64,000 nt of DNA from Chaetorhynchus papuensis (GCA_013396525.1 VWYX01000123.1:1154516-1218515); one strand, 5' to 3'; positions 42,401-54,545 are shown, counted from the first letter of the stretch. Numbers and translations: made by a program. The notes: generated by a model not told the origin, from the letters alone.

Positions 42401-45400
42401 CTATATTTTACAATTTCAGGGTTTGGCATCCAGTCATACTGTGAGCATAAGTATCAATTACAACGTACCACAGACTGTAAATACAGTAAATCAGCATATA
42501 AATTATGGCACCTATATTTTTACCTCTCAAAAGAGAGCACTTTTTATGCATAATGTGCTGCTTCTGCTGCAGTATGGAATTTTGTTAGCATAATGAATTG
42601 CAGACACTCAAATAGGTAAGAGAGGCAGAAGGGATCTGTGTATGAATGAACCTCTGTCAAAGTAAATAATCTTAAGCAGAGGCCCCAAAGTCATTTGCGT
42701 CATGGCAATTCACCTGGAAAGGTGAATACACAAACCTTTCTGATCATTCTTCATTACTTTCTGTTCCCTGTCTAAAAATTAACCAGAGATCCAGTTAAGC
42801 AACTGTGCTTGCTTGGTTATTTATTGGTTTATTTATTTATTGAGGTATTTAATGAAGTTTAAATAAGTGATCCTTCCTTTAAGAAAGTACTGATTTCTTC
42901 TGGAACTTTCTGAAGATCTCTTAGAAATCCCAAACTTTTTTCAGGTAAAAGAATCCATGATTAAAATGTAAGTCCTCAAACTCTAATGCCTGCTGAAATA
43001 GCTTATTTGTGAGTTAAAAAATGCAGCTTTGTTTATAGGAAGACAAAATGAGTCTTGTATATCTACATTGTACAAATAAACTTTTTTTTCCAGTGTTTCA
43101 CCCATTAACTTATGAAGGAGGAGTGGATTTAAACAGGTAATTAACAAGACTCTGAATGTTTTTGTTAAAGCAGTTAGCTAAGTTTCTCAGCATCTCTCGA
43201 AGTTCTCTGCTGGCTGTAGAAGGGCTCTGTACATGAACAGTGTTTCTCTTCCATTTTATACTCCCAAATATGCAGAGAACCAGCATCATGTTCTCAGTTT
43301 TAGCTTGCATTCAAAGATTGTTACTTAAACATTTCTTCAGTCTGGCTTTTGTGAAATTGCTTCATTTTTTCAGTCATTGAGAATATTGTCATTTTACATG
43401 AACAAAATTATGAAGCTGTTATATGATTGTGACTCTGCAGTAAATCAGTTCTTTAAGAATGTGTGACGGCCTATAGTGCTGTAGTAGCTGCACATGCAGG
43501 CCCATGCCTTCAGGGGAGGGGAGGGAAAAGTAGTACTTGCCTCCTTGGCTTAATTATATATCTTGTTTTGTAAAGTATTATGGACCCCAATGAAAAAGTA
43601 GCTCTGCTGACACAAATCCTGGAGTTTGGACAGACGCCAAAACAGTTGTTTACAAGCCCTCATCCTCAAAGGATAATTCCGAAATCGAAAAGCTTGTCTC
43701 GAACATCTAGTCACAGCATTTCCATAGCTGAGTCTCCAGGTAAATGTTTAATAGATAAACTGACAGTGTAAAGGATTTGTAATTTTGAGTAGTATCTTTC
43801 TCCCACAGGATCTCATTATACAACTCTTGGCTACTTTCCCTGTAAGCCAACCCAAGATAAACCCATGAACTAAATCTTAAAGAAAAACAAACGAGACCAG
43901 TTTCAAATTCGAAAATACAGATGTTTCCCTGTATTTTGCCTTCTGTTCCAGTGGTCTCCTCTGGGACTGTTCAACTTCTGCTTCTGAAAGTGTGGGAGGG
44001 CTATCATCCCTGGCCTTTCCTGACACTTCAGAGTCAAGCTGATGTGACAGCAGTTGCACTGACCATATCTGCAGGCATTTTAAATGATGTAAGATTTGTT
44101 CGGGTTTTTAACAGGAATGTCTTAGGGGTAATCAATTAATTGGCTTGATCAAAGTAAACCCTAAGAACTTGAATTAAGAATCTGAATTTTTTTCCCTTTT
44201 CCATGACTTGAATGAACATCTGAAGGGAGTTTTTTTTTCCCCCTACATACTGCAGAGCCAGAGTTGACTGAATAACTTTCTTCAAGAAAAGGATTGTAAT
44301 GCACTCAGGGGCTCCTGTTCAAGGCAGGACATACACCATTTCTCTGAAACTAAGATGCTATTTTCTTCATAATATATATAGTGATTTAACTATAAATGGG
44401 GCTGAAGATTCAGCCCAGGTATCACTTGGAAAGGTTTTTCACATTTGATTGTCTTCAGTTCACTTACAATTTGATGGCCTTCACTTTTAAGCAGAGGAGT
44501 GACAATGAGTGCTACTTAGCATGGCAACCTGTAGCATCCAGGTGGCAAGAGTGGCTTTGAAAGTTGTATGTGGTGATAGTAATGGTCATAGGCAGCAAAC
44601 CACTGCATCTGCTTAATACATAAGTCATTAATTCACACATCAGGAGTTTCTCTTGGGTTTGACCTTTTTATAAAAATTGACATCTAATTATCTCAATTTC
44701 GTCGCATTTTTTATCCCTTAACTTTTGCAACAGTGAAATGAAGTTGTGACACTTAACAGAATGCAATAGAATAATAAAAGCATATAATGTATTGTAGCAG
44801 TAAATGGCTTTTCTAGTTCTTTTCCATCTGGAAAGCCCTTGACATTTCAAAGGACATCAAAACATCAGTGCAGAGTTTTTGGGTTTTCTTTTTTGTTTGT
44901 TTGTTTTCCATTTTGGAATTATACTCTGTAAAGTCTGCAGTTTAAAAGCACTAATTTGGTGAGAGAAATCCTGGTTTTGACTGTGTAAGCCTATGCAAAT
45001 TCAGCAAGAGATTTGGGAAAAAGTTGATCTTGTCACTCTGCATTAGCCTAAGGGTCTTATTCCTGAAGCTCTGCATGATTTCTATATTTTCATATTTATG
45101 TCAGCTATCTAGGTATTTGAAATATGTCTTTTTATTTTCTCTTTGTGATGAACCTTTATCGTGGCATTTTATTGCAGTTTCTCCAAATGAAGAATCATTT
45201 GAAGATTTGACAGAAGAAAGTATAACACTTGCCTGGAACAATATTGCCAAACTAAAATTAGATAAGCAATATAAAATTCACAAAGAGTAGGTACTATTCT
45301 TTTCAGTCAAAATTCTTCCATTAAATTGGGGTGGGGGATCTGTGCATCAATCTGAATGATGGGTTAGGGTTTAAGGTAAATACTTTTCTTTGTGAGATGA

Positions 45401-48400
45401 CTTAGTGATTTGATTATGCAAGATGAATTTGAGTATATGATGGGTTGTGAATCCAGAGAAGGTATTTTTCAGCTTGATTTTTGCTGTTGTTTTTCCTTAG
45501 CTCCAGATCTCTATAAGTTCATTACCATTTTAGTACCTGAAGCAGATATTGATTACTCTTCTCTAAAACTGATAACAGCAGCCAGATAAAGACTTCTGTT
45601 TGTTTTTTTTATAACACCAGGAGGACCCAACTTCTTCATCCCATCTGCTTTGAAAGGTTAAACACTTAAGTTTTTCTACTGTATACCTCAGGCTGCTGCT
45701 GTGTGAGCAGTTTGCCAAGTCTCCAGCTATAGGTTTTCAGTTAATCCAGATACCAAACTACTGTTCTGATGGATTCCTAGGGAGTCAGGAGTCAGCAGGG
45801 GCACTTCAGGTGAACTTTGAAAATACCTAATAATGAACAATGTCAGCTACATTTTAAAGAACAGATTTTTCTTTGGCCCCATCTCTTGTCCTAGTGACTG
45901 GTCTGGTTACAAGGATTTCTTACTACCTTGAGTCCAGCTACTTTCTTGGTGACTGTAATCCAATCTAGGAAAACATTATCATGTCCCTAAAACAAGATAA
46001 TATTTGTAGTGAGAAACCTGTTACCAGATTGTTAGAATTAGAGAAATCCTGATCCAGAAGAGACTCAAATTTCAGCTTCTGATTATTTTTATTACTTTTT
46101 TTTTCTGAAGACTGCTGAGAAATAATGAGACACAGAGCTGTGTAACAGAACTTCAGCTGTGCAGGATGCTCTGTGCCTCCTAATTCCCTGACATAAGCTT
46201 TGTCTAAATTTCTGCCTACAGTGACTTTGCCAATGTCAACTTAAAGGAGAAAAGATGTGCAAGTTCCAATTCCTGACACTTGGGGTATTCAGTATCTGCT
46301 TGTAGGCAGCTTCCTGACTGTTTGTAGCTAATCCAAAATTGGAAAAACCAAATGTAAAACCATTTATCCTCTCACGTGGGCAAGTCCCTTCTGATGAAGA
46401 TGGAGTTCTTACAGAACACTATGGGGATCCTGTCCTGGTGTTTCACATGTTATGTCAAGGTATATTTTTGTCTCTAGGCAGATAACACACCACAGTGGTT
46501 TTTTTCCTCCTTGAATGTCTTAGCTCTTACAGAGCTCAAATAACAGATTTCAGCCATAGTCTATTTACAGTATGGTGGTTAAGTTTCAAAACCTATGAAG
46601 TCACCAAGCTTACTTGTATTAAACAGGGCAATTACTGGAATAGCTGTTACTTGCAATGGGTCTTCTGTTTTCACTACATCCCAGGGTAAGTATTGCACAG
46701 GTATTTACCAACCTGCAGTGTAAATGCATGTTAATGGGGTTTTTTCAACAAAAGGGCACAAAACTGAAATATATATCTGATGTAATTAAATAGCTTAACT
46801 ATATGAATTTCCTCTGTTTTAGATGATTTTGACTCAAGCATTTCAGTATTATTTAGGCTTGGAAGATAATTTCAGTAATAATAATAATGGAAGTTTGTCC
46901 ATTTAGATACCAGAGTTCTCTTGGAGTCTGATGAGCTTGGGGTAGTCCATCTGTAACTGGTACAAAACTGGGTAGTTCCAGGCCCAAGTCACAAGCCTTA
47001 TAAAGAGTTTCTCATGAGAAACCTGTGTCTGCTTCTCACAGTGAGATATTCAAGCAGGAACAAAATTAGTAGCTTCTAGAATACAAAATAGTCCTTTTAT
47101 CTTCTATTTTGTCCCTTGTCCCCAGATTCAACTTTGAAGATGTTTTCCAAAGAATCAAAAACCATCCAGAGAAGTGTGTCCTTTTCAAGCATGGTAAGTT
47201 GCTGTCAAAATGAGAAGGAGTACATTGGAAATCTTCTGAAAGCTGCTCAGAGAGATGGCTCTTGGCATCCATCAATGCCTCTTTTCTTTCCCCTGCCTAC
47301 TCAGTTTTATTGTGTGAATAATTTAGCAGAGTGAATTGAGACTCTGTCAGGCCACCAGAGAGAGCACATTCTGCAAACATGAGGAAGGAGCATTAAATGG
47401 TTACACTGGCTGTGTTCTGAGTTGCCCTGCTATCCAGGGAAGAGCTTGTGGAAGACAAAGATAGTCTGGCATCAGCAGAGGTGTCTTCCTGAGCAACCTT
47501 GAACTACCATTGGGACCAGAATTGCAAAGCTTAAGTTCCACCCCATGTGCTCACATCCAGCATTGCCTTACTGCACCCAAGTGTTTGAAGCCTGAGTCAG
47601 CCAGCAAAGGAAAACCAAGCACAGGGAGTAGAATCTGTGCTGGGTGAAAATGAGCCATCCTTCCTCCATGAGCAATGATCTCAGCAACTTCTGAACAACA
47701 TTTTTCCCTTGCTCCTAAAAGAGCTGGCAAAAGGATTCTGAATTTGATTTTCTGTGCTTGAGCACTGTGGCCAGACCTGGGTCATAAAGATACACTCCCA
47801 GTTGTCATGTTCCATCTTCTATTAGTGCAAGACACCAAGATACATCAGTTTTCTCTCTACCATCATCTCTGGGGGGAACCAGACAGAAGCCATAGCATGT
47901 TCTGACTGGTCCCCAAGTAAGTTGCAGGATCAAGACCCCATGGTCTGCCGTGGGACACACTAGCAGGTGAATCGAGATACATCAATTCCTAATGCTTCAG
48001 CAAAGGGAAACTTAAGAACACGGCTTCTTGGCACTGTGGAAAGGGAGCTCTTTGACTCCTAAAACAAAAGTCTGTTTTTCATGAGGAGGCCTTGTATACT
48101 CTTATTCTTCTCCCTTGTAGTTTTAGTGCTGATCTAAACACAGTAATGTAGTACAGCAAGGAGTAGTCTTTACAGTCCAGCAGCTTACTGTCTTTCAAGT
48201 AGACCTAAAACATGACCAGTAGTGACATCAGGTAGAAGCACTGGGCTGATTTTTGGTTTTTTCCTTGCCATTTCCAGTGATAGTAATGTAACTGAGCAGG
48301 TATCTGTAAATTATGTTTCTTGTTGAGAGTAGCAGGAATTAGACAGTTACATTTGTTCTTTGGAAGAGTTCACCTAATAAGTACCTGTGATGGAGAACAA

Positions 48401-51400
48401 ACATCAAAAGAAATCTGCATTTTTAGTTTCTGTTAGCTATTTGAGTCTAGAATTGACAGCAACTTAGAAGATGATCTGACCCAGTTACTTCTGAGTGAGG
48501 AATTACATACCATGTCCTTGAAATACCAGCTTCTTTGGAAAGATCTATCAGTTCTGCATGTATTTCTGAATGTCTCTGCTACCTTTATTTAACAGAGATT
48601 AAGTATTCTTGCTGTTCAGTGTCCAACCGCTAAGATTTTTCTTGGTCAATGTTCATATAACATCTGCATGTTGTGTTTATAGAAAATTAAAAAGCTTCTT
48701 GTTCCCCAAAAGCATGTTAATATGCTTCTATTGAATTTGGGCTAAGAAATTGAATACTACTTTTTTTTTTTCTTACAGGCTTTGTCGTCTTGTCTGATCT
48801 TACCAGGAGATACCACTGTCATAAGTTCTTCATGGGACAATCATATGTGTGTATTTATTTCCTATTGACTTTATTGAATTGCATGGAGCGCCTTGGTTGT
48901 TATGTTTACGGTTTTAGATAATGATACAGAAATTCGTAATTAAAAGTGTGTCTGCTTCTATTTCTATTTCTTCCCCCTAGATTTCTGTTAGAAACTACAG
49001 AAACAAAGTTACTTTAATTAGAAAAAAAACCCTAAAGTTTTACAAAATGTAATGCTTTTGTAACCTTTCCCTGTTAGATATTTTTATTCAATTGCATTTG
49101 GAAGACAGCAAGATGTCCTAATGGGCCATGATGATGCAGTCAGCAAGATCTGTTGGCGTGATGGGCGCTTGTATTCTGCATCTTGGGATTCCACTGTGAA
49201 GGTTTGTACATGGGGTTGTTACAGTTGCATAACTTCACAGCCAGCACTTTATAATATTCACACAGCCAAATGCTTTGGGGTGGATGTACCTCTTGTACTA
49301 GAGTAATAACCTAGCTAGTATCACAGTATGTTTATTTTAGTTTATTCTTCATTTAGCTTTAGCTCAACTGTTTCAAAGCTAAAGGGTTACTTTTCAAGAA
49401 ATTTCATTCATTCTAACTTACTGTAAAAAATGAGAATTCTGAAGACAAATTGTATTTGTTGGAGGAAATGGAATGTTTTGTGACTTTGGCAATTCTGTTT
49501 CCTGGGTGGAATAGACTTCTAAAATGTTTAATAATTTTGTAGTTTACATTCTTCAGCTAAGAGGACCAGAAACTTGCTAATTTAAAGAGCATGCCTACAG
49601 TTAGGTGGAAAGATAATTTGGAAGCTAGACACAGGAAATATTTTCCCAAAGCCTCCTGTGTATGATTTTTTGGTAAGTACACTTTCAGTGCAGTGATATA
49701 CCCACTCTTAGGCAGGCTCTGTAGCTCTCTGGAGTCAGCAGAGTCGTGCACAGCACTGCTGTACAGGTAGCTCTGCTTAGGGTAAATGAGTTCAGGTGCC
49801 ATTTCTTGCTGAATTCTGCCATGTAGGCAAGGCCTGCAGTGAACACCAGCAGCCCTCCTTGTAATGTGAGAGTTCAGCACTGGAGGAACTCATCTGGGGT
49901 TATACTACTGCTTCCTTGAGCAAACTTAACTATCTGTGTTGTAGGTGTGGCACTGTGTTCCTGGAGAGACCTTGAGCAATAAAAAACACCACTTTGAACT
50001 GCTTGCAGAGTTAGAACATGAAGTTAGTGTAAGTATATTGATACAGTAGCTCAGAATAATAAAATTAATTGATCATTTAAATCATGATCTAGTGGTAAAG
50101 CACAAGGATTGTGTTAGGGGGCTGAGGAGTGAATTTTGGGAAATGTGTATGGGGACTTTTTGTTGTGTTTTGGGGTTTCCACTGTCTGATGGTTCTGCAC
50201 CGATGCTCCCTGCTTCCTGGGCTGAAAGGTCCACTTCTGAGGACTGAAGCACCAGTGTAAACAGTGGTTTCCTAATTTGTCTTGCTCAGCTTGTGTGCAC
50301 AGAATTCCTATGGGGGCAGGAGGGATTGGGTGGCTTTTGTTTGTTTCTTTGGTTTTGAAAACAGACTAAACTTTTTTCAAGTGTTTTGATTGTTACAGCT
50401 TCCTCTTAATTTAAGGCAAGCAAATGAAAAAGAATTCCTGAGTTGTTTACCATGCTATCAAATATCTTAGTGAATTTCACTGTAAATATATAAACACATT
50501 GTGTGCACTGAATCATAAATGTGTAACTGCATACTTTTGTTTATAGCCCCTAACATCACTCCAGTAAGATATTTAGAACTACTGTGTTCTAAACCTCCTA
50601 AGAGTTAGTTTTTTAACAGGTCACAACGTTGGCAAATACTGAAACAGTTCTGGTAACATTTAAGAACTGTTCCAAATAGAATTGGAAACAACTGATGGGT
50701 AGGAAGTTTTTTAAAAGTGAAATTTTACCCTTAAGGGCAGAGTCTGGCATTTAGATGAAGAGTATTGGTACTAAAAGCAATCTGAAATGTCACTTAGCAT
50801 TTCTGATTCTGCAAAGCAAAAGCTTTTTAAAATATCTTTAAAGTGACCTATTTTTTTCTTTTTATAGTTTGGATTTTTCATACTTGCACTTAATTTAAAG
50901 ACGTTGAGAATGAAATTGAAATCTTTTCATAAATAAAATATAATCTTAGGGATAATGGGCTTGTTTTGTGTATGTTTAAAACCTGTCTCAAGATGGCTCA
51001 CATGAAAGAATAGGAATAATCACAGGATGTTTAACTTCCTAGGTAAATACAATCGACCTTAATGCTGCAAATACCATGCTGGCATCTGGAACCAAAGAGG
51101 GTACCATTAGTGTTTGGGATGTTTCTACAGCAACAGCGTTGCACCAGTTGCCATGTCATTCTGGGACTGTATTTCATGCTGCTTTTAGTCCTGGTATGTT
51201 GGATTTCAGTTTTAATATGCACTGTTGGGAGTTTCAAAGGGAATCTTATTCTTGATCCCATGTAATTTATCTTTCCTATTAGAATTACTGCTTTAAGGGG
51301 CATGGTGAGATGTTTTGGAGTGTCACACCTCTCCACTGTAAAGAATTTAATTGTACACAATACCATGCTAGGCTGTAGACCAGCGGTCTAGACTCTAAAC

Positions 51401-53814
51401 CAATCTTGTTTGTCTTTCCTTGCTTAGAGACTTAATTTCCAGTAAATTATTTGTAGATAAGTAGGTCAGGCAATGTCACATCCAACATGCTGATCACTGA
51501 GTGCTTTGGTAACTAGAACTCAATGTCTGAACGTGCTTTGTTGTTGTTGTTGTTGTTGTTTCTTTTGTCTGCTTTCTTCTTTTGTACAGACAGCAGACAT
51601 CTACTGAGCACAGGAGAGGACTGTTGTTTTAAAGTAATAGATGTACAAACTGGAATGCTCATATCTTCTGTGACCGCTGAAGAGCCACAGAGGTAATGCT
51701 GAGAACATGCAGGTTATGGAGCTGCGTGCAGGTAGTTGGTGACAGCAGAGTGGAAAGGGCAGTAATACTGGGAACTCTGTTTTATTGAATCACTTTTTAG
51801 AGGGCAAAGGATGACACTCTACCATGTTGTGTGCATTATGATCAAGCTTTCCAAACTGGGGCAAAATCAAACAGCTCTCTAAGTAAATGACTTTCCAACA
51901 ACAACTTTAATGTCCTTTAAAGATGATGAGAGCTGTAGCTAACCAGCTCTTTCAGCAGCTTAGCTACTGAAATGTCTAACAAGGTGACAATTTTCTTACT
52001 TAAATTATCTCTATCACTAATAATTGATTCTTTGGTTTTCTTTTGGGGGGTTTGTTTTAATATTTTTTATTTCAGTTATCTTTAAAAATGATTGGCTATT
52101 AAAATCAAAAGACCAATCACCTTTTTCCACCAACAGAAGTATACCGTTATTTATGGTTTATCAAGTAAACAGATGGAATGTTTACTGTTACTGGAGTAAA
52201 AATATAGCAGCTATACATGGAGTACACTTGTTCATTTTTTTGTGGGTGTACATAAACACATATGCGTGTTCACATATATATATATATATATATATTCATT
52301 AGTTATTTACCTGAAAGTCATCTTTGCTGTTCAAATGATTATTTCAGGGATATGAAGTGGCAGAAGTGATGGCTCATGAGAGCACTGAGATATCCCACAC
52401 GTGTAGTTGACTGGGTCCTCTTCTGTTATGGGATTATGTTTCATCCTCTGCCAGGGGGAGACCTGGCTGGATCTAGGGCAGTCAGAGAAGCAAGTTTGGG
52501 TCATGACTCTTTAAAATAATTTGGAAATAATCTTTCCAGAAAGACTATGTTAAAAAGTGGAGTTTCCTTTGGTTTCATATCTCTATTTCCAATTCTTTTT
52601 TGACCTAGTTTGGAAATGTTTGGCTGTCGTCATGTAAAAGCTTGACATAAACTAATTTCAGACTTATTTGCAGGTGCTTCAAGTGGGATGGAAATACCAT
52701 CTTATCAGGATCTCAATCTGGTGAATTACTGATTTGGGACATTCTTGGAGGAAAAGTTACTGAAAGAATCAAAGGGCATACAGGTATGCCTGAACTATTC
52801 CCATTCTCAAACTGAATGTGAGATCCCTATTTTCCAGCTCTTTTAGTACTGAAAACTTTGAGAGTCATCTGCTCAGCCAGCAGGCTGTTCCTGATGTCAG
52901 CTTTACATGAAACACCAGAATTAAAAGTAGGTCCATGTGAGCTTCCTAGGAAATCTAATAACAATGGAGGAATATTGCTGTTTACTTGACTGGCCAAAGG
53001 GAAATTACTCTCAATTTTTCTAATTCTCACAACATTGCGAAAGCCAACCTTTTTCTACCTCTTGGCCCTCAAATACAGTATAGACTATGCTGTATCCTTT
53101 GTCACAGTGTGTCCAGGCTGAGTCTAACAATGTTAAATAAAGCTTACTAGAGAACTTGTTTCAGATGGGGATTTATAGGCTGATTAAATATATCTGTATA
53201 GTCTCAGGTCGTGTGGAGAAAAACTAGCTCAGTTTTAGTCAGTTAAGATTTTAAGGCTATTTAACTAAAAACAAGTTGTTTCAAACTTCCCTGCTGTAAG
53301 TTTTACTCTGGAACTTGACCTGTGGAGAGATCATTCTGTAGTTGGGGACTTTTCAGAAGTGGCCTTCTAAGGCACGTGCTGCAAGATGTGAATACACTTT
53401 TAACATGAAAATTCCAAATGGCAAGTAAAAAGGCTCATTTTCCATGAATGCTTTCCTTAGTTGCCATCTGCATGCTACAGTGCAGTGATGTTGTCCCTCT
53501 AGTACCAAAAGACAGCTGAGGCAATGGAGCATGAGATCATTACTGTGTAAAAGAGCACCTACCTAGAAGCCTACTAAAATTCCTCTTAGCATATATGGTG
53601 AAAATGAAATCTAATGATCAGACTATGTTAAACTCTCTTAAAAAGATCTGTTCTGTCATCTGGAGTACCACACTCACTTGCATTTGGATTTATTTGGTTT
53701 TTGGTGGTTTTTTTCCCAGGTGCTGTAATGTCCATGTGGATGAATGAACAGTGCAACACTGTCATTACAGGAGGGGAAGACAAACAAATCATGTTCTGGA
53801 AACTGCAATATTAA
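15285..53814 (+). CDS. NSMAF: FAN, factor associated with neutral sphingomyelinase activation (31 coding exons, complete)
   Basis: FAN is a cytoplasmic adaptor that binds the p55 TNF receptor and couples it to neutral sphingomyelinase, giving ceramide. I found the exons by matching translated pieces to the vertebrate FAN protein as remembered. Each exon is flanked by AG and GT and all phases join. Coding exons: 15285-15337, 25008-25097, 25197-25275, 25367-25434, 25520-25556, 28348-28398, 30807-30878, 31247-31294, 31420-31472, 31976-32105, 33884-33955, 34786-34894, 36898-37074, 38036-38115, 39474-39564, 39658-39721, 39842-39893, 40839-40959, 41222-41353, 43094-43136, 43576-43739, 45178-45286, 46627-46685, 47126-47193, 48779-48846, 49078-49201, 49945-50028, 51043-51193, 51590-51692, 52674-52783, 53720-53814. 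The total is 2757 nt, or 918 residues plus TAA; human FAN has 917. The start codon lies in a CpG island and opens MAFIRRRRLERELYSKER, like the human N-terminus; T at -3 and G at +4 make it a moderate start context. No frameshift or premature stop is present, so the gene looks intact. Confidence 0.97.
15338..25007 (+). other. NSMAF: NSMAF intron 1 (9.7 kb)
   Basis: It runs from GTGAGC after exon 1 to TTTGTAG before exon 2. It holds the 3' half of the CpG island, several long T tracts (for example 15676-15694 and 16267-16301), and repeat copy A. First introns often carry regulatory elements, but I see no specific site. The 158-codon antisense frame at 16082-16558 shows no known domain. Confidence 0.85.
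23441..23702 (+). repeat. Dispersed repeat, copy A (unnamed family; possibly an LTR-element remnant), in NSMAF intron 1
   Basis: This block is recognisably the same as 57195-57480. Shared segments include CTCCCAGCTCC or CTCTCAGCCTCC, GTGAGAAGCAG, GGCCTTGAC, a TTATCAAC or TTATCAGC segment and GAAGAAAAT. The CCAGCACA that closes the block is shared too. I remember similar sequence as a common interspersed repeat in birds, perhaps from an endogenous LTR element, but I cannot name the family. Confidence 0.6.
28348..34894 (+). other. NSMAF: NSMAF exons 6-12: PH/GRAM-like domain, residues 110-288
   Basis: Exons 8-12 encode the highly conserved stretch around ASCLDKMGDQ, HMECKAEMVTPLVTNPG, NLYFQPLNGYP and RRIYKRRHGLMPLGLEVF. 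In FAN and other BEACH proteins the region just before BEACH folds as a PH-like domain, and in FAN it is reported to bind phosphoinositide at membranes. Exon 7 has diverged from human, keeping only the pattern G-x-x-E-x-x-F-x-L and a VGDVVQTL segment. Exon 6 ends in two overlapping donor sites. Confidence 0.88.
33145..33440 (+). mobile_element. CR1 LINE 3' fragment in NSMAF intron 10
   Basis: The translation includes MRVIKHWHRLPREVV and APSLETFKVRW, followed by the CR1 3' UTR pattern (GGTTTGACTAGGTGGCGTTTAAAGGTCCCTTCC, read in parts). It is in the sense orientation of NSMAF and lies 440 bases before exon 11, clear of the splice signals. Confidence 0.88.
36898..43136 (+). other. NSMAF: NSMAF exons 13-20: BEACH domain, residues 288-541
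   Basis: Exon 13 carries the BEACH hallmark: WQRGHISNYQYLLHLNNLAD followed by the PVFPWI core at residues 332-337. Later hallmarks are FRDLSKPVGALN (exon 14), YGSHYSSPGYVLFYLVR (exon 15), AETWKNC (exon 17), ELPPWA (exon 18), the HLHEWIDIIFGYKQKG helix (exon 19) and VFHPLTYEG (exon 20). This order is that of a complete BEACH domain, the scaffold shared with neurobeachin, LYST and LRBA. No piece is missing. Confidence 0.95.
43576..45286 (+). other. NSMAF: NSMAF exons 21-22: linker between BEACH and WD repeats, residues 541-632
   Basis: Exon 21 begins with conserved NEKVALLTQILEFGQTPKQL and then turns into a serine-rich, basic low-complexity stretch (SKSLSRTSSHSISIAESP). That suggests a flexible, possibly phosphorylated linker. 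Exon 22 has the acidic SFEDLTEES motif and ends within a GAG codon at a GTAGGT donor. Read without splicing, the next codon would be TAG, which is not a real stop. The 21/22 junction reads SPVSPNEES, about three residues longer than remembered human FAN. Confidence 0.88.
51537..51561 (+). repeat. (TTG)n microsatellite in NSMAF intron 28
   Basis: About eight TTG units, ending 28 bases before the start of exon 29. It adds T content to the polypyrimidine region. Confidence 0.9.
52274..52295. repeat. (AT)11 microsatellite in NSMAF intron 29
   Basis: A perfect alternating AT run of about 22 bases, likely to be length-polymorphic. Confidence 0.95.
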
Positions 53815-54100
53815 GTGCCTTTCCCTCCAGTCATTTAAATGAACTCTAATTTTAAACCAAACCTTTTAAAGGAACTTAACTGCGTGCAATGATGGCTGCT
53901 GAAGTTCAACCAGATAGGAAGCTTTGTTCAACTACAACTTTCTATGTCATGGTGACTTTACTGAGAGCTCTTAACTTCCATAGAGTATGCATTTGTTTTT
54001 CATGGACTATCATACTGAATTGCTTGTCTAAAATGATATCTGATATGAAATTAAAGACTTATTTTTCTGTAATTAAAGAGCTCTTAACTTGCAGTCATTG
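53815..54100 (+). other. NSMAF: NSMAF 3' UTR, shortest plausible form
   Basis: AT-rich sequence follows the TAA stop. Two ATTAAA hexamers at 54050-54055 and 54072-54077 could end a short 3' UTR. Further candidates are ATTAAA at 55134-55139 and AATAAA at 56035-56040, so a longer UTR of 1.3-2.2 kb is possible. The sequence alone does not show which is used. Confidence 0.45.
54050..54077 (+). terminator. Candidate NSMAF poly(A) signals, paired ATTAAA
   Basis: Two ATTAAA hexamers, the commonest variant of AATAAA, start 22 bases apart about 240-260 bases after the stop. Both lie inside a long open reading frame on the same strand. Confidence 0.35.
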
Positions 54101-54545
54101 TTTGATTTACATGGAATGCATCATAGCTTGCTCTTTGAACTGCTTTGAAAGAAGAAGCATTTGCATTCTTAATTTAAGCCTTTTAGGGTGTGTGCAGCTT
54201 AATGCTGTCATGTCTCATGCCATAATGCATGGACACTGTGTGCAATCAACCTTTCTGTTTAGTGGAGATGCATGTGATTGTAAATACTGCTTAGAACACC
54301 ACAGCAGCTGCTGTTCTGAGCAGTCCTCAGTCTGGGCTCCCAGACAGTCCTCAGCTGTGGCTATTTGCAAAGGCATAGAGCACAATAAGAACATATTCTC
54401 GCTTGCTTTTTCCTGCCAAACAACAGCACTAACATATTGGTCTGAAAAGAAGACAAGCATAAAATTGATCTCCTCACAGACCAACTACACATACATGTGT
54501 TGGGATAAATATTCCCCTAATCCTGTGCCTGAAGTTAGAGCATGA

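Larger units (their letters stand above)
25557..53719 (+). other. NSMAF: NSMAF introns 5-30
   Basis: The remaining introns are AT-rich and range from about 90 bases (intron 15, 39565-39657) to 2.8 kb (intron 5, 25557-28347). Apart from the CR1 piece in intron 10 and the two microsatellites I recognise no gene or RNA in them. All have GT-AG ends. Confidence 0.85.
46627..53814 (+). other. NSMAF: NSMAF exons 23-31: WD-repeat propeller, residues 632-918
   Basis: Seven blade-like endings can be read in order: TTSQDSTLKMFS, ISSSWDNHIYFYS, YSASWDSTVKVWH, LASGTKEGTISVWD, LSTGEDCCFKVID, LSGSQSGELLIWD and ITGGEDKQIMFWK. Typical GH dipeptides precede some of them, for example LMGHDDAVSKI and IKGHTGAVMSMW. 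In FAN the WD region is the part reported to bind the TNF-receptor NSD motif. The last residues KLQY and the TAA at 53812-53814 match the human C-terminus. Exon 25 uses a weak GTGTGT donor. Confidence 0.93.

Noticed and set aside
45284..45290. A premature stop (GAG TAG) in NSMAF exon 22
   Set aside because: The GTAGGT is the splice donor, and the reading frame resumes correctly in exon 23 at 46627.
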